Shown piece after piece: positions 9,907 to 22,269 of a stretch of DNA of 64,000 bases. The position numbers and the translations under genes are program-made. The stretch's first letter is position 1; the number at the start of each line of letters is the position of its first letter. Below the pieces are notes generated by a model, which saw only the letters and a list, made by a program, of their open reading frames with translations, did not search any database and was not told where the DNA came from. This DNA is from Sabethes cyaneus (lineage: Eukaryota; Arthropoda; Insecta; Diptera; Culicidae), in NCBI RefSeq assembly GCF_943734655.1, contig NC_071354.1:74157338-74221337 (forward strand), read 5' to 3'.

Positions 9907-12900
9907 TATTGATTAATAAATATTGGAAGGACTAGCAGAAATCAAACCAAGGAATAGAATTATTATTTTTCAAAAATAACGGCCACCCCCATCTGTATGT
10001 CGAGGATTCGGACGCCGGAGCTTACGGGGCGGCAGGCTGGCAATCAGAAGAGGCAAGAAAAAGCTTTTTGTGCCATTATCATCAACATGCGACCGGGGTG
10101 GGGCCATTCCACTCTAGCCCTCTAGTGCACGTGGGCGTTGTTAGGCGGGAGCTTGTGGTTAAAGATAAAAGAAAACTACCATCGAGTGCTGCTGGCTGAC
10201 GGTTTCCCCCGGTGCGCCGGCATTTGTGAACGTGCACACGACGAGCTGGGTGCATGAAAACTATGCTCCGGCCGGATATCAATGCAAGACGACGGGTCGG
10301 GGTTGGTTTGTTCGTTACAGGAAAATATTAAAAATGGTTCTGTATGGTATCTGTGAATATGAATGAGAAATGATTGCGAAGAGCAAGCTCGGCAGTATCA
10401 TACAATGGGTAGTTTGATGTTAAGAGACCGCCATGCTTTGAATGAAATGACAAAAGTGCACAGCCGGTCCCGCTTCCGAAGTGATTTTGCACTATTCAAA
10501 CATGGTCGTTCCGAGAGTAGAAGAGGTTTGTCGAAATCACACAAAATATCATTTCGTATGTTTTAAGTTTTGAGGACGGGAATTTCAGTTTGTTGATCTA
10601 AAAAGCTCCGCCAATCAACTCAATTTTTCACAATTAAAATTTTGTTCTTTCCCACTGCATTTAGCTTGTATTTTCTGTTCTGTTTCATCAATCTACTCTG
10701 TGGCATTTATGGTATACTGGTGTATAAAGTTTTTCAATGAAATTGCAGCTATTTTACTGACCGGATTTTCCAACATATGGCTTGACGATTTTGCCGCTTT
10801 TTTCGCCAATCATTGCCAGCTCCGTGGCATTGTTTCCTCGTGCAGTACATTTTCCCCACTATTATTCCAGCCCAAAGTTGCCAGAGGGCTTACCTATTGT
10901 TCGATTCGGAAAAAGGATTATCGGAAACGGTTCCATTTCGTTCATTGGCACCCTGTTCCGTTTGTTTTCCCAGGTTTCGCAAATGTTTCAACTTTTTGCT
11001 TTCTTTGCTACTATTTTATTCCCTCATTTGATAAGAGGTACAACAACAACGGCGCATTCGGAGGGTAGGCGAAACTTTTGTTGTTGTTTTGTTTGCCGAG
11101 GAAACATAATTTATGATATTTTTAATTCGTTTAAAATTTCACTCATTTCAAGCGGAAATTTTCACCGAGCAGCGAGAGCAATCAAAGCGAAAAGAAACTT
11201 TAGAGAGATCAAAGGCTCGGTAGCAAAATCAAAGGAATTTCATTATTTTTCCATCAGTCTGACGCACACGGTAACAGCGCAACGCCAGCCAGTGTTTAGT
11301 CTGCGAGGATGATTTTCTTTTCCCCGCTGTCTTCTTGGCGACCATTTTTTGACAGTTCTACAGCAAATTTTTCTGCTCCAAATAACTATTGGTTAATAAT
11401 CAATGCAAAAATCAGTTTATGAAAAATTATGTGACGCTTTGTTCAAAAACTTCTAAAGCCCAGCAGTAATGGAGACCCCTGATTATTTACAAACGTAATC
11501 GTAAGGTAGTTTTCCTCCAAGGAATTGTATGTAGCGCTCTTCTGGTAAAATTACAACATTGAAAGGTTCAATTCCTCATCACTCTATTATTTTCGATAAA
11601 CGATGCAATTTTCTACACAGCGGCTGAACCGGCCATGACACACAAACAAAAGAGCCAATCATTGATCCATTAAAACTAAACCGTATTGCATCGAGAGCAC
11701 CCGTTTATGCCTTGTAGGAGTAATCGAACCTGTTTGCCAGTGTGTTCGATTTCGGCGATTCCGATGTCATTTTCGACGCTAACAAAAAGCCCGACCAAAT
11801 TTGATCCGTTTATCGGCTTGCATTGTTTCATCTCCTGCACGTATTTTTTCCACGCTGCACACTGGTGCTTCCCTTTCCCGCCTCGTACGTAGGTGTACGT
11901 AGGTAGGTATCTACTGTAGAGGATCGCTACAGGCACGGACAAACAAAGCCTCATCGGAACAATAGACGTTCGCGAGCTGTGACAGCTGCATTTTCCTCCT
12001 CGCAACGATTGCGACGATTGCGTGAGTTTGACGCCAGTGCATTTTTTTCCTACAATTTTCATTCAAGCAAAAACGGCTGCACGGTGGGTATAGGAAAATG
12101 TGATTGCCGACGGATTATCGATGCTGCCAGGATTGGGAGCATAATTTTTGCATTGTGCATTTATTAATGGCATGGCTGGCTGGCAGCGGAGCAATGCCGA
12201 TAGAAACAATGATTTGCGATGCGAAGTGATGTCGTTTCCGCTGCCACGGTTTGTGTGACCGTGAAAAATGCTGCAACCGTTCGCCAAACTGTCATTCCGT
12301 TGAATGCAAAAGTTGATACGAACGTGCATTGTTCTTCCGCAAACAGGCGTTTGTTTATGATTTGTGCTTTTCGAGTGCTTTGTGTTCGGAACTGAAAGGT
12401 GATTTAACTGCAATTAGGGTTAAGGCATTATTAATAAAATGTGATAGCACATCGCACCATTAACTACTTTGTGTGAATTTATGTTTTATTTCCCAACTAA
12501 AGGGTTTCCGTTATCGATTTCAATAAGATCAATTTGAATCAGTGAAGTGAAGAACGAAATAAACTAATTCAAGAAATCGAACCGCACGCCCATCATCTAT
12601 CTATCTCCTGAGAGTGACAAACGCTATTTTCCTCCTAATTACATCCCCATCGAAGTGCAATCACATTTAATCCGGCTTGTCAGCTGAAGCTGAAATCGAT
12701 AACTGTCAAGGCAATGTGACAAGGATTCGTCTCCATCTCGCCGCTGCTGCCATGAACTTTTTCTTTTTCTGTTCATGTTCAGAATTTTCATTGATTGCCT
12801 GGGTAAGTTAGTATATGAACACCGTCGGATTTGCAATCAGAAAACAAGTGACCAAAATTGAATCCAGGAAAGCAACCACATCGATAAAGGTTTGCGAAAA

Positions 12901-13299
12901 AGAAACCACTAGAAAATGAGTGCAATACTTATTAGGGCGATTTCTGCCATTTTGGTCACGTATTGCCTGGTGTTGGGTGGGTTGATTGCAGCGGTACGAT
13001 GTTAAAAGAATATCTAATAAATTATCAAAGCACCAATCGTTTCACTTACCTGTGATGTAATAATTAAAAAGAATATTTAAAGAGGAGGAAAGCATAAAGG
13101 GCATTCAGTCTAGTAACTGGCCCTTCTATAACCGGAGAGAAAAAGAAGAAGAGGAGGAAAGTTTTTCAATAACGGTTTGGCACAGATTAAATAAAAAGCT
13201 ATTCGAGTAATTCTCATTGAAACGGGGACGTTACTGACAGGAGTCTTCGAATATTGGACCATTTATACCTGATTGGTTACAAATGGTTAAAAAATTAGA
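9907..13299. other. Gene-poor, apparently single-copy DNA
   Basis: No conserved exon or defined transposon was recognised on either strand. Two long frames (10,782-11,312 plus; 11,676-12,062 minus) have no domain, low-complexity composition and no splice support. The base composition is mixed, with C/T-rich tracts at 11,850-11,880 and 12,600. It could be intron or intergenic DNA. Confidence 0.4.
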
Positions 13300-13615
13300 A
13301 TTACCTACAAAATGAGAATTGGTTTCGTTTTTATATAACTGATAAATGGCTGGTTGCCATCGGCGATTGCAGATCCAGTACATTCTGTGCCACCTTAGGT
13401 ATTTCGCAGGGCAGTCGTTTCGGACCGCTCATATTCCTGCTCTATTTCAACGACGTGAACATCGTGCTTGAAGGACCACGATTATCATATGCCGATGACC
13501 TAAAAATATAATTCTCCCGTATCCGCTCGCCTGAAGATTGGCTTGCATTCCAACACCAGCTGGCTATCTTCGCTAATTGGTGATGTAATATCGAAATGCA
13601 ATTACGAGAAGTTTG
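13300..13615 (+). pseudogene. RT fragment of a CR1/Jockey-like non-LTR element
   Basis: The plus strand reads ISQGSRFGPLIFLLYFNDVN and LEGPRLSYADDLKI (the catalytic YADD at 13,489-13,500), a stop, then SPEDWLAFQHQLAIFANW. The usual RT text SGIPQGSHLGP is slightly altered. Only about 100 residues of the palm region remain. Confidence 0.8.
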
Positions 13616-13632
13616 TTTAATATTTGTTATTT

Positions 13633-14930
13633 AATTATTTGTATTTGTATTTGTATTTGTATTTGAATATAGGCTATGAGCCCGTTATCCTTTCTTAAGA
13701 CTAATTTACGAACAATTATTGGACAAATTCTACATATAGGAGCAAGTTAAATATTAAATAAAAATACAATCACTAAAGCAGTTGTCCTCTGTAGTATAAC
13801 CTAAGCCTATGTTTAATGGTATTTGCGCTCATGTCAGTGGTTATAATTTGCTGAAGCTCGTTAAAGGCGTTCATGAAACGGGAAGTGGGTTCATGCTGTG
13901 AGTAGTTTCTAGAACGAAACGGCGGATCGAAGATTCTACGTCGTCGAAGTGTCACTGGGCTATTGTTGAAAATTAATCTCATGGTCAATGGTTGGCTAGC
14001 TGTTCGTCCTGAGAGTATGTTCGTGAAGAACACGATATCTGCTGTCTTATGCCTTGAGTGTATCGTGTCAATGTCCACCAAACAACAGAGGTCATGGTAA
14101 GGTGCTAGCTCTTCTCCGTTCCATCCAAGATTCCTGAGAGCAAACCTTACAAATCTCTTCTGGATTCTCTCGATGCGTTGAATATGCGTTACATACTGCG
14201 GACGCCAAATAACGCTAGCGAAATCCAGTTTGCTTCTGACGAGACCTTTGTAGATTGCCAGTATTGCATACGGATCATCGAGGTCACGGCCGAACCTCCT
14301 TACAAGCGCAAAAAGTTTCAGGCTCTCGTTAATCACGTTGTCGATGTGTCTAACAAAAGAAAGCGACCTATCGAATGTTACCCCTAGGTCACGTACATAT
14401 TCTACACGCGGGATAGTACTACCTCGGTGAACGTAGTCGAAGATCACAGGGCTAACTTTCCTAGTGAATGTCATCACTGAACACTTGTTCGTATTAACTT
14501 TTAATCCGCAACTGTCACAGAATCTCCCAAAATGCTCTAAATCAAGCTGCAACTTCAGGCAGTCATCCATTGTCTTAATGGGAAAAAAGATTTTCACGTC
14601 ATCGGCATAAGTTAAAACGGTTGCGTGTGAAATAACTTCAGGTAATTTGTTCATTAACATTACAAATAATAAAGGTCCTAAGTGGCTACCTTGTGGTACT
14701 CCTGATTGCACTGTAAACGAACCGGATTTGTTGCCGCGCAGTTTTACAAATTGAGTTCTATTTTTAAGATACGACCTCAACCAGTTATATCGCGAGCCTC
14801 GGATGCCGAAGTCTTCTACTGCTTCTAAGATACTATTAATACTAACAGCATCAAATGCTTTGCTCATATCGGTGTATATGCAATCCATTTGTAAACCACT
14901 TGCGATGCAATCCGTGACCACCGATTATTA
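13633..14930 (-). mobile_element. 5'-truncated non-LTR retrotransposon with (CAAATA)n tail
   Basis: The minus-strand RT frame is followed by a short 3' untranslated part and a (CAAATA)n simple repeat (13,633-13,665), a normal 3' end for CR1- and I-like elements. The 5' side is cut in the RT domain near 14,930. No endonuclease is present. It lies just beyond the oppositely oriented RT fragment at 13.3-13.6 kb. Confidence 0.8.
13773..14921 (-). pseudogene. Reverse transcriptase (C-terminal 382 residues) of the truncated element
   Basis: The frame contains IYTDMSKAFD (15-24), SGVPQGSHLGPLLF (73-86) and TYADDVKIF (104-112), the RT motifs that bind nucleotide and metal. These are followed by LKVNTNKCSVMTF, DLGVTFDRSL, and a thumb/tail with ILAIYKGLVRSKLDFASVIW. 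No RNase H follows. The frame has no stop, which points to a fairly recent insertion, but without the N-terminus and endonuclease it is not a working gene. The type is CR1/Jockey-like; the exact clade was not resolved. Confidence 0.85.
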
Positions 14931-15209
14931 ATTTCATCACCCCGTTGATGGGAAACATATCTCCCAAAACCGGTCGGTTTAAAAGGTAAACTATCTGTTT
15001 GTAAGAACTATTAGTGTTATGTCCCGTTCACTAAATATTGAGTTATCGGTTCTTACGTTGGCATAAAAATAGTTTTTGCATCCGACATTTGTTGTCTCAA
15101 CGAATAATCATATATGACTGGGAAAAGTCATCTTGCCACTCATCCACATCTTTTTACTAAGAGTTACAAAATTTTAAAACTCATCAACTACGAATAACTT
15201 TATAATTGA
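14931..15209. other. No recognisable feature
   Basis: AT-rich spacer between the RT fragment and the first Helitron-like element. Confidence 0.4.
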
Positions 15210-16483
15210 TCTATACCTATAAAAATAAATTTCTGTCTGTCTGTCAGTCGGGATGTTCCTTATAGAATCGAAAACTACTGAACCAATCGGCCTGAATTTG
15301 CATGTAGAGGTTTTTGGGGCCAGGGATGGCTCTTATGATGGTTAGAGACCCCTCCCCCCACTAAGAGGGGGGGCTCCCATACAAATAAAATACAAATTTC
15401 TGCATACCTCGAGAACTAATCAAGCAAATGGAACAAAATTTGGCATGTGGGTGTTTTTGGAGACAAGAATTTTTTCTATGGTGAATTAGGACCCCTCCTC
15501 ACTTTAGGAGGGGGGGGGCTCCTATACAAATAAAATACAAATTTCCTTATAACTCTAGAAGTAATCAAGCAAATGGAACCAAATTTAGCAAGTGGGTGTT
15601 TTTGCAGGCAATTTTTTTTCTATGGTGAATTGAGACCCCTCTCCTCTTTAGGAGGGGAATTATGATTCCTTCCCCCTTCAATAGCGGGGGGGCTCCTATA
15701 CAAATGAAATACAAATATCCTCATAACTAGAGAACTAATCAAGCAAATGGAACGAAATTTGGCATGTGGGAGGTTTTGGAGGCAGGAATTTTTTTTATGA
15801 TGTTGAGAACCCTCACCCCTGTGGTAGAGGGATAAGGACTCTCATACAACTAAAACAGAAATTTTTGCGTACCTCAAAAACTAATCGAACTCGAGTAATT
15901 TTAGACTCTTTCATAAAGCATTAGTCATAACACCAGTCATAACTAGACCACCAGAAACTATCAATAGTACCATTAGATGATTCAGGGTGAGAGGGCCACA
16001 GGCCGCGAGTGTTGCCGGCGACCTGCCGTCGGAAGCGCCGGCCACTGCGGGGGGCAGCCCCCCGTAGAGATCACCTCTATTTAGGTTTATTTATTTTCCT
16101 AGATCTACTGACCTCTATTACTTTCCTACAGATTTTCCGTGAAATAGTACATCCCGCGTAAGGTTTTTCGCGAAATGGTATTCTGCGAAACTCTATATTC
16201 CGCGTTATGGCCAACCGAGAATTGGTGTTCCGCAAAATGCTATTCAGCGAAATGGTTTGTAATGATGGCGAATATTTAAATGTTATCCGCTTTATTTTAT
16301 CAGGCTAAGCAATGGGGGGAGTTGTTTTCTACTTTACTGTGAGGAAAATTTGAATATTAAAACACCCATGAATCCTCAGAAACTTGCAAAACTCAAGATT
16401 TGTGATAAAGGTCATCCGAGATTCAGGATTTATGTACAACACAGTTTAATTTGTGGCAATACGAAGTTTGTCGGGTCAGCTAG
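15210..16483 (+). mobile_element. Helitron-like element, short-array copy
   Basis: It starts TCTATACCTATAAA after an A and ends GTCGGGTCAGCTAG before a T. This is the 5'-TC, 3'-CTAG, A/T-target pattern of Helitrons; I did not find a convincing GC hairpin before the end. Inside are a GTCT-type simple repeat, about four units of a ~145 bp repeat (AACTAATCAAGCAAATGGAA ... GGCATGTGGGTGTTTTTGG) and a GC-rich block near 16,000-16,060. The same ends and interior occur reversed at 43,494-45,722. It has no coding capacity. Confidence 0.7.
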
Positions 16484-16515
16484 TATATCTATATATCTCT
16501 CTATCTATCTTCTAT

Positions 16516-17732
16516 TCTATATATAAAAGTGAGCGTGAATATGTTTGTATGTTCCAGCATAACTCCAGATCGCTTTGACCGGCCTCCACAAAACTTGGCA
16601 CGCATGTTCCTTGATATAAAGGAATCAGTACCGGGTGGTTTATAACAGGGGATAGACATAACTCTGAAATGCCTGGACGATTCTTCGTCAAACCAGGCAT
16701 AAATGTTTCTCGACATAAAAGAATCAGCACTGCGAGGCTAGCAAAAAAGAAGACGGGTGCTTCCTTAATAGAGGGGAGGATCTCTTATAGGGGGAGGTCA
16801 TAACTCCGAAACGCCTTGCCCGTTCTTTATCAAACTTAGCACACATGTTCCTTGACATAAGCGAATCAGAACTGAACGGGTTGACAAAACGGGATGGGGG
16901 TTCATAACAGGAGGAGACTCCGAAATGTTTGGACACTTTTCCCATAAGTGACGGTAGGACCAAAGGGAGAACTGATGGCCGGAGGTTCCTGATAATTTAT
17001 TCGTACAATAGAAAAAAAATCAGAATACGAAACACTAAACTGCAATGCTCGCAGCTATAGATTTGTCAACTGTAATTATTCACCGAATCAAATTAACCGG
17101 TATAAAAAGTGTTCGACCATTAGCGCTATGTGTTGTTGGCCGACTCTATTTGAGTCACAGGGGCAATCATTCAAACAGTGTGAAGCTGATCTGAGAACAC
17201 CATGTTTTTCCCATGGTCAACTTTATGTGGCATGTTCCAGAGTGGGCTTAGCCAATAATTTGTGCATACTTGCTCCTACTGCTGAAACTAAAAATATTGT
17301 TTACAAACAAGTTTGGTCTTGAAGTGAGATGAAAGGAATGACAGGTTTGTTGTATCCATGGAAGAAACACTGTTGCACTTTCTACTTTTTTTATCCTAAT
17401 AAGCATGAGCACTAAACTGATGAATAAATAAAAAGCTATATTTACAAAAGTACAACAACAAAACTATTAATTTCTTATGGGTGGGGTGGCCATTGTTAAA
17501 AGCGGAAGGTGCAAATAGGACAAATATCTTTGTTTCTCTTTCATTGTAGGGTTTTATAGGAATTTCCGTAAAGAAAACAGATGTGCAAGTGGCCGGGTAG
17601 ACAAATGGGGAGAAACGTCAAAAAGAGGAACCAGTGCCATATTTTTGCATTATAAGCATTTCGGTTACAATAATTGATGTACAAGTGGCTGTAAGTCAAA
17701 GGTGCCCCGAGTAAGATCGGCCACGCAGCTAG
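16516..17732 (+). mobile_element. Helitron with helicase relic
   Basis: It begins TCTATATATAAAAGTGAGCG, a typical Helitron-type 5' end, and ends ATCGGCCACGCAGCTAG before TA. Internal text of the form ACTCCGAAACGCCTTG..CAAACTTAGCACACATG is repeated in it and in its neighbour. It contains the last part of a Pif1-type helicase. A second, related element starts directly at its end. Confidence 0.7.
17128..17322 (+). pseudogene. C-terminal remnant of a Helitron (Pif1-type) helicase
   Basis: The reading SQGQSFKQCEADLRTPCFSH and then GQLYVACSRVGLANNLCILA matches the last motifs of Helitron helicases; the GQLYVACSRV box is diagnostic of Pif1/RecD-type helicase motif VI. A stop follows. The Rep nuclease and the rest of the helicase are absent, so this is a remnant of an autonomous ancestor. 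Confidence 0.85.
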
Positions 17733-18051
17733 TATATACATAAAATTGAACGTGAGTATGTATGTTCCGGCAAAACTCCAAAGCGCCTTGACCGTTCTCC
17801 ACCAAACTTGGCACACATATTCCTTGACACAAGGGAATCAACACTGAGGGGTTGACAAAAGAGGGGTTCCTAACAAGGAGAGGAGGTCCGAATAAGCAAA
17901 AAGTGTTGCAAACGTAAAAAACGATTGCAGCTGTACAAGTGGCTGATAGACAGGATGGTGGAGAGAGGTGGGGTCCACCGAGGAGGGTATATGGAAAAAA
18001 GGCCTTGTTTTTCTTCCATTACACTCAAAACAAAAAGCAAAGCCATGGGTT

Positions 18052-18236
18052 TATACCGTCTTTAGACATTACCCTTCTTTATCGACAGACTTCGCAGCCG
18101 GCTGTTAGAGTACAGGAAAATTACGGGGCCAGTGCAACAATCCTACTGACTCTAACTAGCAAGCACCGCCTAGCCGAGATTCGAACATACGACCACTGGC
18201 TTGTTAGACCAGCATCGTACCTCGAAGCTAACTGGG
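18052..18236 (-). mobile_element. tRNA-derived SINE (copy 1)
   Basis: The minus strand begins with a Pol III A-box-like TTAGCTTCGAGGTACG and has a B box TGTTCGAATCTCGG about 45 bases on. The body is GTCAGTAGGATTGTTGCACT and GAAGTCTGTCGATAAAGAAG. The same body occurs on the plus strand at 54,337-54,510, which shows it is a repeated unit. Confidence 0.75.
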
Positions 18237-18245
18237 CGGTTCCAT

Positions 18246-18440
18246 TACACTCAAGTACTTTTTTTACACGGTTTGTTTTTTCGAATATTAAGAACGGGGC
18301 AACTAAGGGACCATTCATTTATTTCTCAATACATTTGGGAGAGGCCCGACATTCGTCACGTATTTTGTAAATGATCCCTAAATTGCACCGTTCTTGAGTA
18401 ACCGAAAAAACCAAACCGTGTAAAAAAAGACTTGAGTGTA
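18246..18440. mobile_element. 195 bp foldback MITE with TA target
   Basis: The ends are TACACTCAAGTACTTTTTTT and its inverse AAAAAAAGACTTGAGTGTA. The arms of about 95 bp match along most of their length (TTACACGGTTTG, AAGAACGG, TAGGGA[C/T]CATT). A TA flanks each side. It sits beside the SINE within the Helitron. Confidence 0.75.
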
Positions 18441-19020
18441 TAGGGATTTTAAGAGAGCAAACAGATGCATAATATCTAAAAGTAAATAAAAGAAAAGAAC
18501 AGATAGAAAAGACTTTCAGGTTTCGTATTCCACTTAGACGATTCAAAAACTTCAGTTGCAAAATAGCCTACGTGACATAAGGGGAGATAACCGGAAGGGT
18601 GCCGGCAGGAGGGAAAGACGAGGAACGTGAATATGAATGTAAGTTTCGCTATAACTCTGAAACACCTGGATGATTCTTCATCAAACTTTTGATACACATG
18701 TTCCTTCACGTAAGAGAATCAAAGCAGAAAAGTTGACAAAAGGGGGGTAGTCCCTAACAAGGGGGAAAGGTCTAAATAAGTGAGACGGGTTGCGTTTCTC
18801 TTGCATTAATGCAAGTGACTGTGAGAACAGAGGGGGTTCCACCGATGAGGTGTACAAGGAGGGGAGGAAGGTTCAAATGGGTAAACGGGTGCGTTTGTTT
18901 TGCGTTTAGAACGATAGTAGTTATACAAGTGGCTGGACGACAAGAAGGGATTTCTGAAAGGAGGAATAGGGTGACCATTAACAATGGGGAGGTACAAAAG
19001 TGGAAGGTTGTTTTCAAGGC

Positions 19021-20808
19021 TCAACCGTAGGACTACGTAAAGTTGAAATTACGTAAATGGGCTGGTGCAGATCATAAAAAGCCTACGGTTTTGTTCACCC
19101 GTTGTGATTCCTTAATAATCTTCAGGCCAATTAGCAGATTTTTGATAATTTTCTAGCTTGTAATAAGTACTAGCGCCTTATAAAAAATTAATCTCATTAG
19201 GTTTTGGACTGCCAAGAAACTGCAGCCGGTAGATAGCATCACCTTTTGCTTTATTTGCGGGAAAGGGCTTCTGGTTGATTTAATAAGGAAGGATTCTGGT
19301 ACGGCACTGGTACTGTTACGAGGGGAAATGACAAGGCGGTTTACCGTAACAAATAAAATATATATTCAACAAATAAAAGTATAGAGTAACAACAACAAGC
19401 CAGTCGGACGGAACGAAAACCAGCCCGCTGGTGAAGGCTGAATAACTGATATGAATGTCGCGTAGATACTAGAAGAATGCGTCAGACGATAGCTGAAGAG
19501 TAGTAGACTGAAACGTTACGCGATATATTCATCAGTTTCATTATTTCACCGAAAATTTTCAACTAAACCTGAAGATAGTGATTTTGCGGTGACTTAAAAT
19601 CAAAGAAATAAAAGTATAATCTAGACTGATCTAAGAACACTCGCAGTGTTGGCAGTCGATGTGATAAGGTAATATAATGCTATCGGTTGACAAACACTAG
19701 CCGTGTTAGGGTGGCCTCCCAACAAAAACTATTTTGTTAAGCAGGGATATGTTTCGATCACTTTGACTCAATTTGGATTCATTTGACAGTATCGTCTCAG
19801 CCGAGCCAAATATGACAATGTTATGTATGAGACATTTATAGAACTAGTTCTAATCTACAATTTTTCTGAACAAAGTTTTGCTGTATCTTTTGTAGTTACG
19901 GTGCTACAATACTAGTAACTCATCAGTGACTAAATGAACGTTCATTTAGTCACTAATAAAATACTAGCATTGTAGCGTCGTAACTACAAAAGATACAGCA
20001 AAACTTTTTTTAGCAAAATTATAAATAATAACCTGTTCTACAAATGCCCCATACATAACTTTGTCATATTTGGCCCCGTTTAGACAGTACTGTCAAATGA
20101 ATCAAAATTGAGTCAAAGTGATCGAACCATCCCTGTTGCTAGCGAAGAAATGAAATAATTTGAAGTCCCGTATTGCCCATGAAAAAGCTGACTGAAGATT
20201 CATAGAGCTTATTCTAAAACATTAATTTAGAGTAAGTGTACCTGGCAACAACCTGGGTAGCTTCAGAGACAACCAGCTTACCCAATTCATTGGATGATAG
20301 CAAACTAATAGAGATCTAACGCCCGCGAGCCGTACCGGAGAACGCATTCTAACGATGCGATGGTGCAATTTACGTACAACATGCTGCATAGAAACACATA
20401 ATGAGATCCAGTAGTCTTGGCATTATTCAAACAAATTTTTAATATCCCTCCTTTTTTTAATTTCTTTCATTTTATTAGCGGCGTGGCTAGAGGGTGTTGC
20501 CTATAGCAACTTAGCAACGAAAAGTAAGAATGAAATAATGTGCCGAAAACTGAAGTAAATTTACAAAAAATTGTTCAATTTTACGTAGGAATTCCAGGAG
20601 TTACTTACAAAATTCCATCTTTTGATGAAAACTATATAAAAGGCACATCTTTCGTGGTTTTAATGGTATGCGGACCATAAATATATATTCAGAATTGGTT
20701 GAGCTATAAGTGTTCAAAATCTATCACTTTTTCGTGTCACGTTTATCTTTGCTTTCGTAGCATGTCACCCTATTAAAGTAAGACGTAGTCCTACGTCAAA
20801 CACGTAAA
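19021..20808. mobile_element. Probable third member of the GACGTAGGACTACG-ended family, inside a Helitron
   Basis: The left end carries CGTAGGACTACGTAAAG (about 19,026). The right end near 20,785-20,805 read on the minus strand is TTTGACGTAGGACTACGTCT. Helitron-type sequence lies on both sides. The interior holds a separate foldback element (19,742-20,135) and otherwise unrecognised AT-rich DNA. Confidence 0.45.
19742..20135. mobile_element. Foldback MITE, possibly hAT-like
   Basis: This is a 394 bp near-palindrome centred on ATGAACGTTCAT (19,935-19,946). The ends are CAGGGAT...ATCCCTG, with long arms containing TTCGATCACTTTGACTCAAT. The flanking octamers TTGTTAAG and TTGCTAGC agree at only five of eight bases, so a target duplication is not proven. 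CAGGG ends suggest hAT. Confidence 0.7.
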
Positions 20809-21023
20809 AAAGGCTATGTGTCGCTACATATGGATTGCCGAGACAAAAAACAAATTTACAAGTGGCTGGAGGACACAGGAGGGGAACTGATAAAGGGAGT
20901 AGACACATTCAAATGAAGAAAAAGGGTTTTGTTTCTGGCATTATGAGAATTTTCGTTACAAAAACAGATGTACAAGTGGCTGAAAGACAAAGGGGCCCTC
21001 AGTAAGATCGGATAATCAGCTAG

Positions 21024-21614
21024 TAATTTAGATAAACAGCACCAAGCATGAAAAACTAAAATTATTATCATTCGGATTATAAGCCAAATCTCATGGGTTT
21101 ATGTTGGCCGTTATTTCTTCGATAAACATTTAACCGTAAAAGACATTGATGCCATTGCAGGAGTAAAGGACTATAAATTTGTAACAAAGTGAGGATATTA
21201 AATCATTTGTAGCTGCCAGTTAGGATTTTGTGGGGGGTTTTCGAGAGGTTTGTTTCCAATCAGTAAGCGCGGTCAACATATGGTAAACTTCCAGGAGAAC
21301 TAGAACCTTCTGATGACCGCTATAATGCTTCCTTCCGACCAAGAGGCCCACTCTACAAAAGGTATTTATAACCTCTTGAAGAGTTAGAACATAAGCTCAA
21401 GCATGAGTATCACTGTTTGCTGAAAGCAGCAATTAAACCGATTATGCTTTTCACTGCTGGACGGTAACCGCCTTAATCTAATGAAGCATTTCGCTTTGTT
21501 TGACAACCGTCAAACCGGGGGATTAAACCGTCACCGGGGGAGCGTATGTGTGCGAAAGATGGAATGCTTGGACTGGTAGGATAAAAACTAGATCTGAGAC
21601 TAATTAATATATGG
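21024..21614. other. No recognisable feature
   Basis: AT-rich spacer with no gene-like frame. Confidence 0.35.
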
Positions 21615-21689
21615 GTGTGGTATAGTTTAAATGCGTAAATCACTCGAGTACTAATCGAGAAATTCCGGGTTGGAGTCCCGGTGCCACGC
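21615..21689 (+). ncRNA. tRNA-like sequence (pseudo-tRNA or SINE head)
   Basis: The 75-nt segment can fold as a tRNA: an acceptor stem GTGTGGT with GCCACGC (two G-U pairs), an anticodon stem CTCGA/TCGAG with a 7-nt loop, and a T stem CCGGG/CCCGG with a 7-nt loop. The A box (TGGTATAGTTTA) is near consensus. The T loop TTGGAGT lacks the invariant TTC, and the anticodon arm does not match a tRNA I know. So it is more likely a SINE head or pseudogene than a working tRNA. Confidence 0.4.
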
Positions 21690-22269
21690 TAAGCCCAATA
21701 TTTTTAGCCGCAGATCGAAACTTGCCCAGTATTCAGTCTAACATTTTTCGCACCAAACGCTCCTCTGCTTTAATCAAAAAAGAGTTTACGTTTGACCGCG
21801 ATAAAGTCAGTACCAGTAAAAAACATAAAGTTTTACTGTCAGATCATGCTGATCGACCATAATGAAAAATCCGAATGAATATATAGTAAATTTTCAGCAG
21901 TTACCGTAGTTGTGCAGCATATGCGCATTAAATTTTATCGTGCATTTTGGAATGATAAGTGGCTAAAATTAACGCGTCATCAAAATTTTGAATTTTTGAA
22001 AACCAATTGTATATAAAAATAAATATATTCGATTAGTCAATCTTTGTTTTATTATTTAATCTCGTTTATTTGATTTGGCTCGTTTGCGGTAGCTTAGAGT
22101 AGCCGTAAGTCTTTTATAGAAATGGTATAATTGTGAGCATTGCTTATAACCTATGTTAGGAGGTATGATCGATACACCCGATTTACTGGGGTTAGTAGGT
22201 TTACACAGTTTTCTTAATATATAGGGGCTAGGAGGGATGGATTAAGGATTTCATTTGTACTTTGATGAA
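21690..22269. other. No recognisable feature
   Basis: AT-rich; may include SINE body sequence after the tRNA-like head, but I cannot define its end. Confidence 0.3.

Larger units (their letters stand above)
17733..21023 (+). mobile_element. Second Helitron-type element, expanded by nested insertions
   Basis: It starts at the CTAG end of the previous copy with ATACATAAAATTGAACGTGAG and ends AAGATCGGATAATCAGCTAG before TA. The same internal text (CCTTGACCGTTC, ACTTGGCACACAT, TACAAGTGGCTG) is seen. At least three other elements lie inside it: a SINE, a 195 bp foldback and a 1.8 kb inverted-repeat element. Without them it would be about 1.1 kb, like its neighbour. No protein remains. Confidence 0.6.

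Noticed and set aside
10782..11312. 176-codon frame
   Set aside because: No domain, no homologous text, uneven composition; likely chance.
11676..12062. 128-codon minus frame
   Set aside because: No recognisable domain and no splice or start context.
21615..21689. Functional tRNA gene
   Set aside because: T loop lacks TTC and the acceptor stem needs G-U pairs; kept only as tRNA-like.
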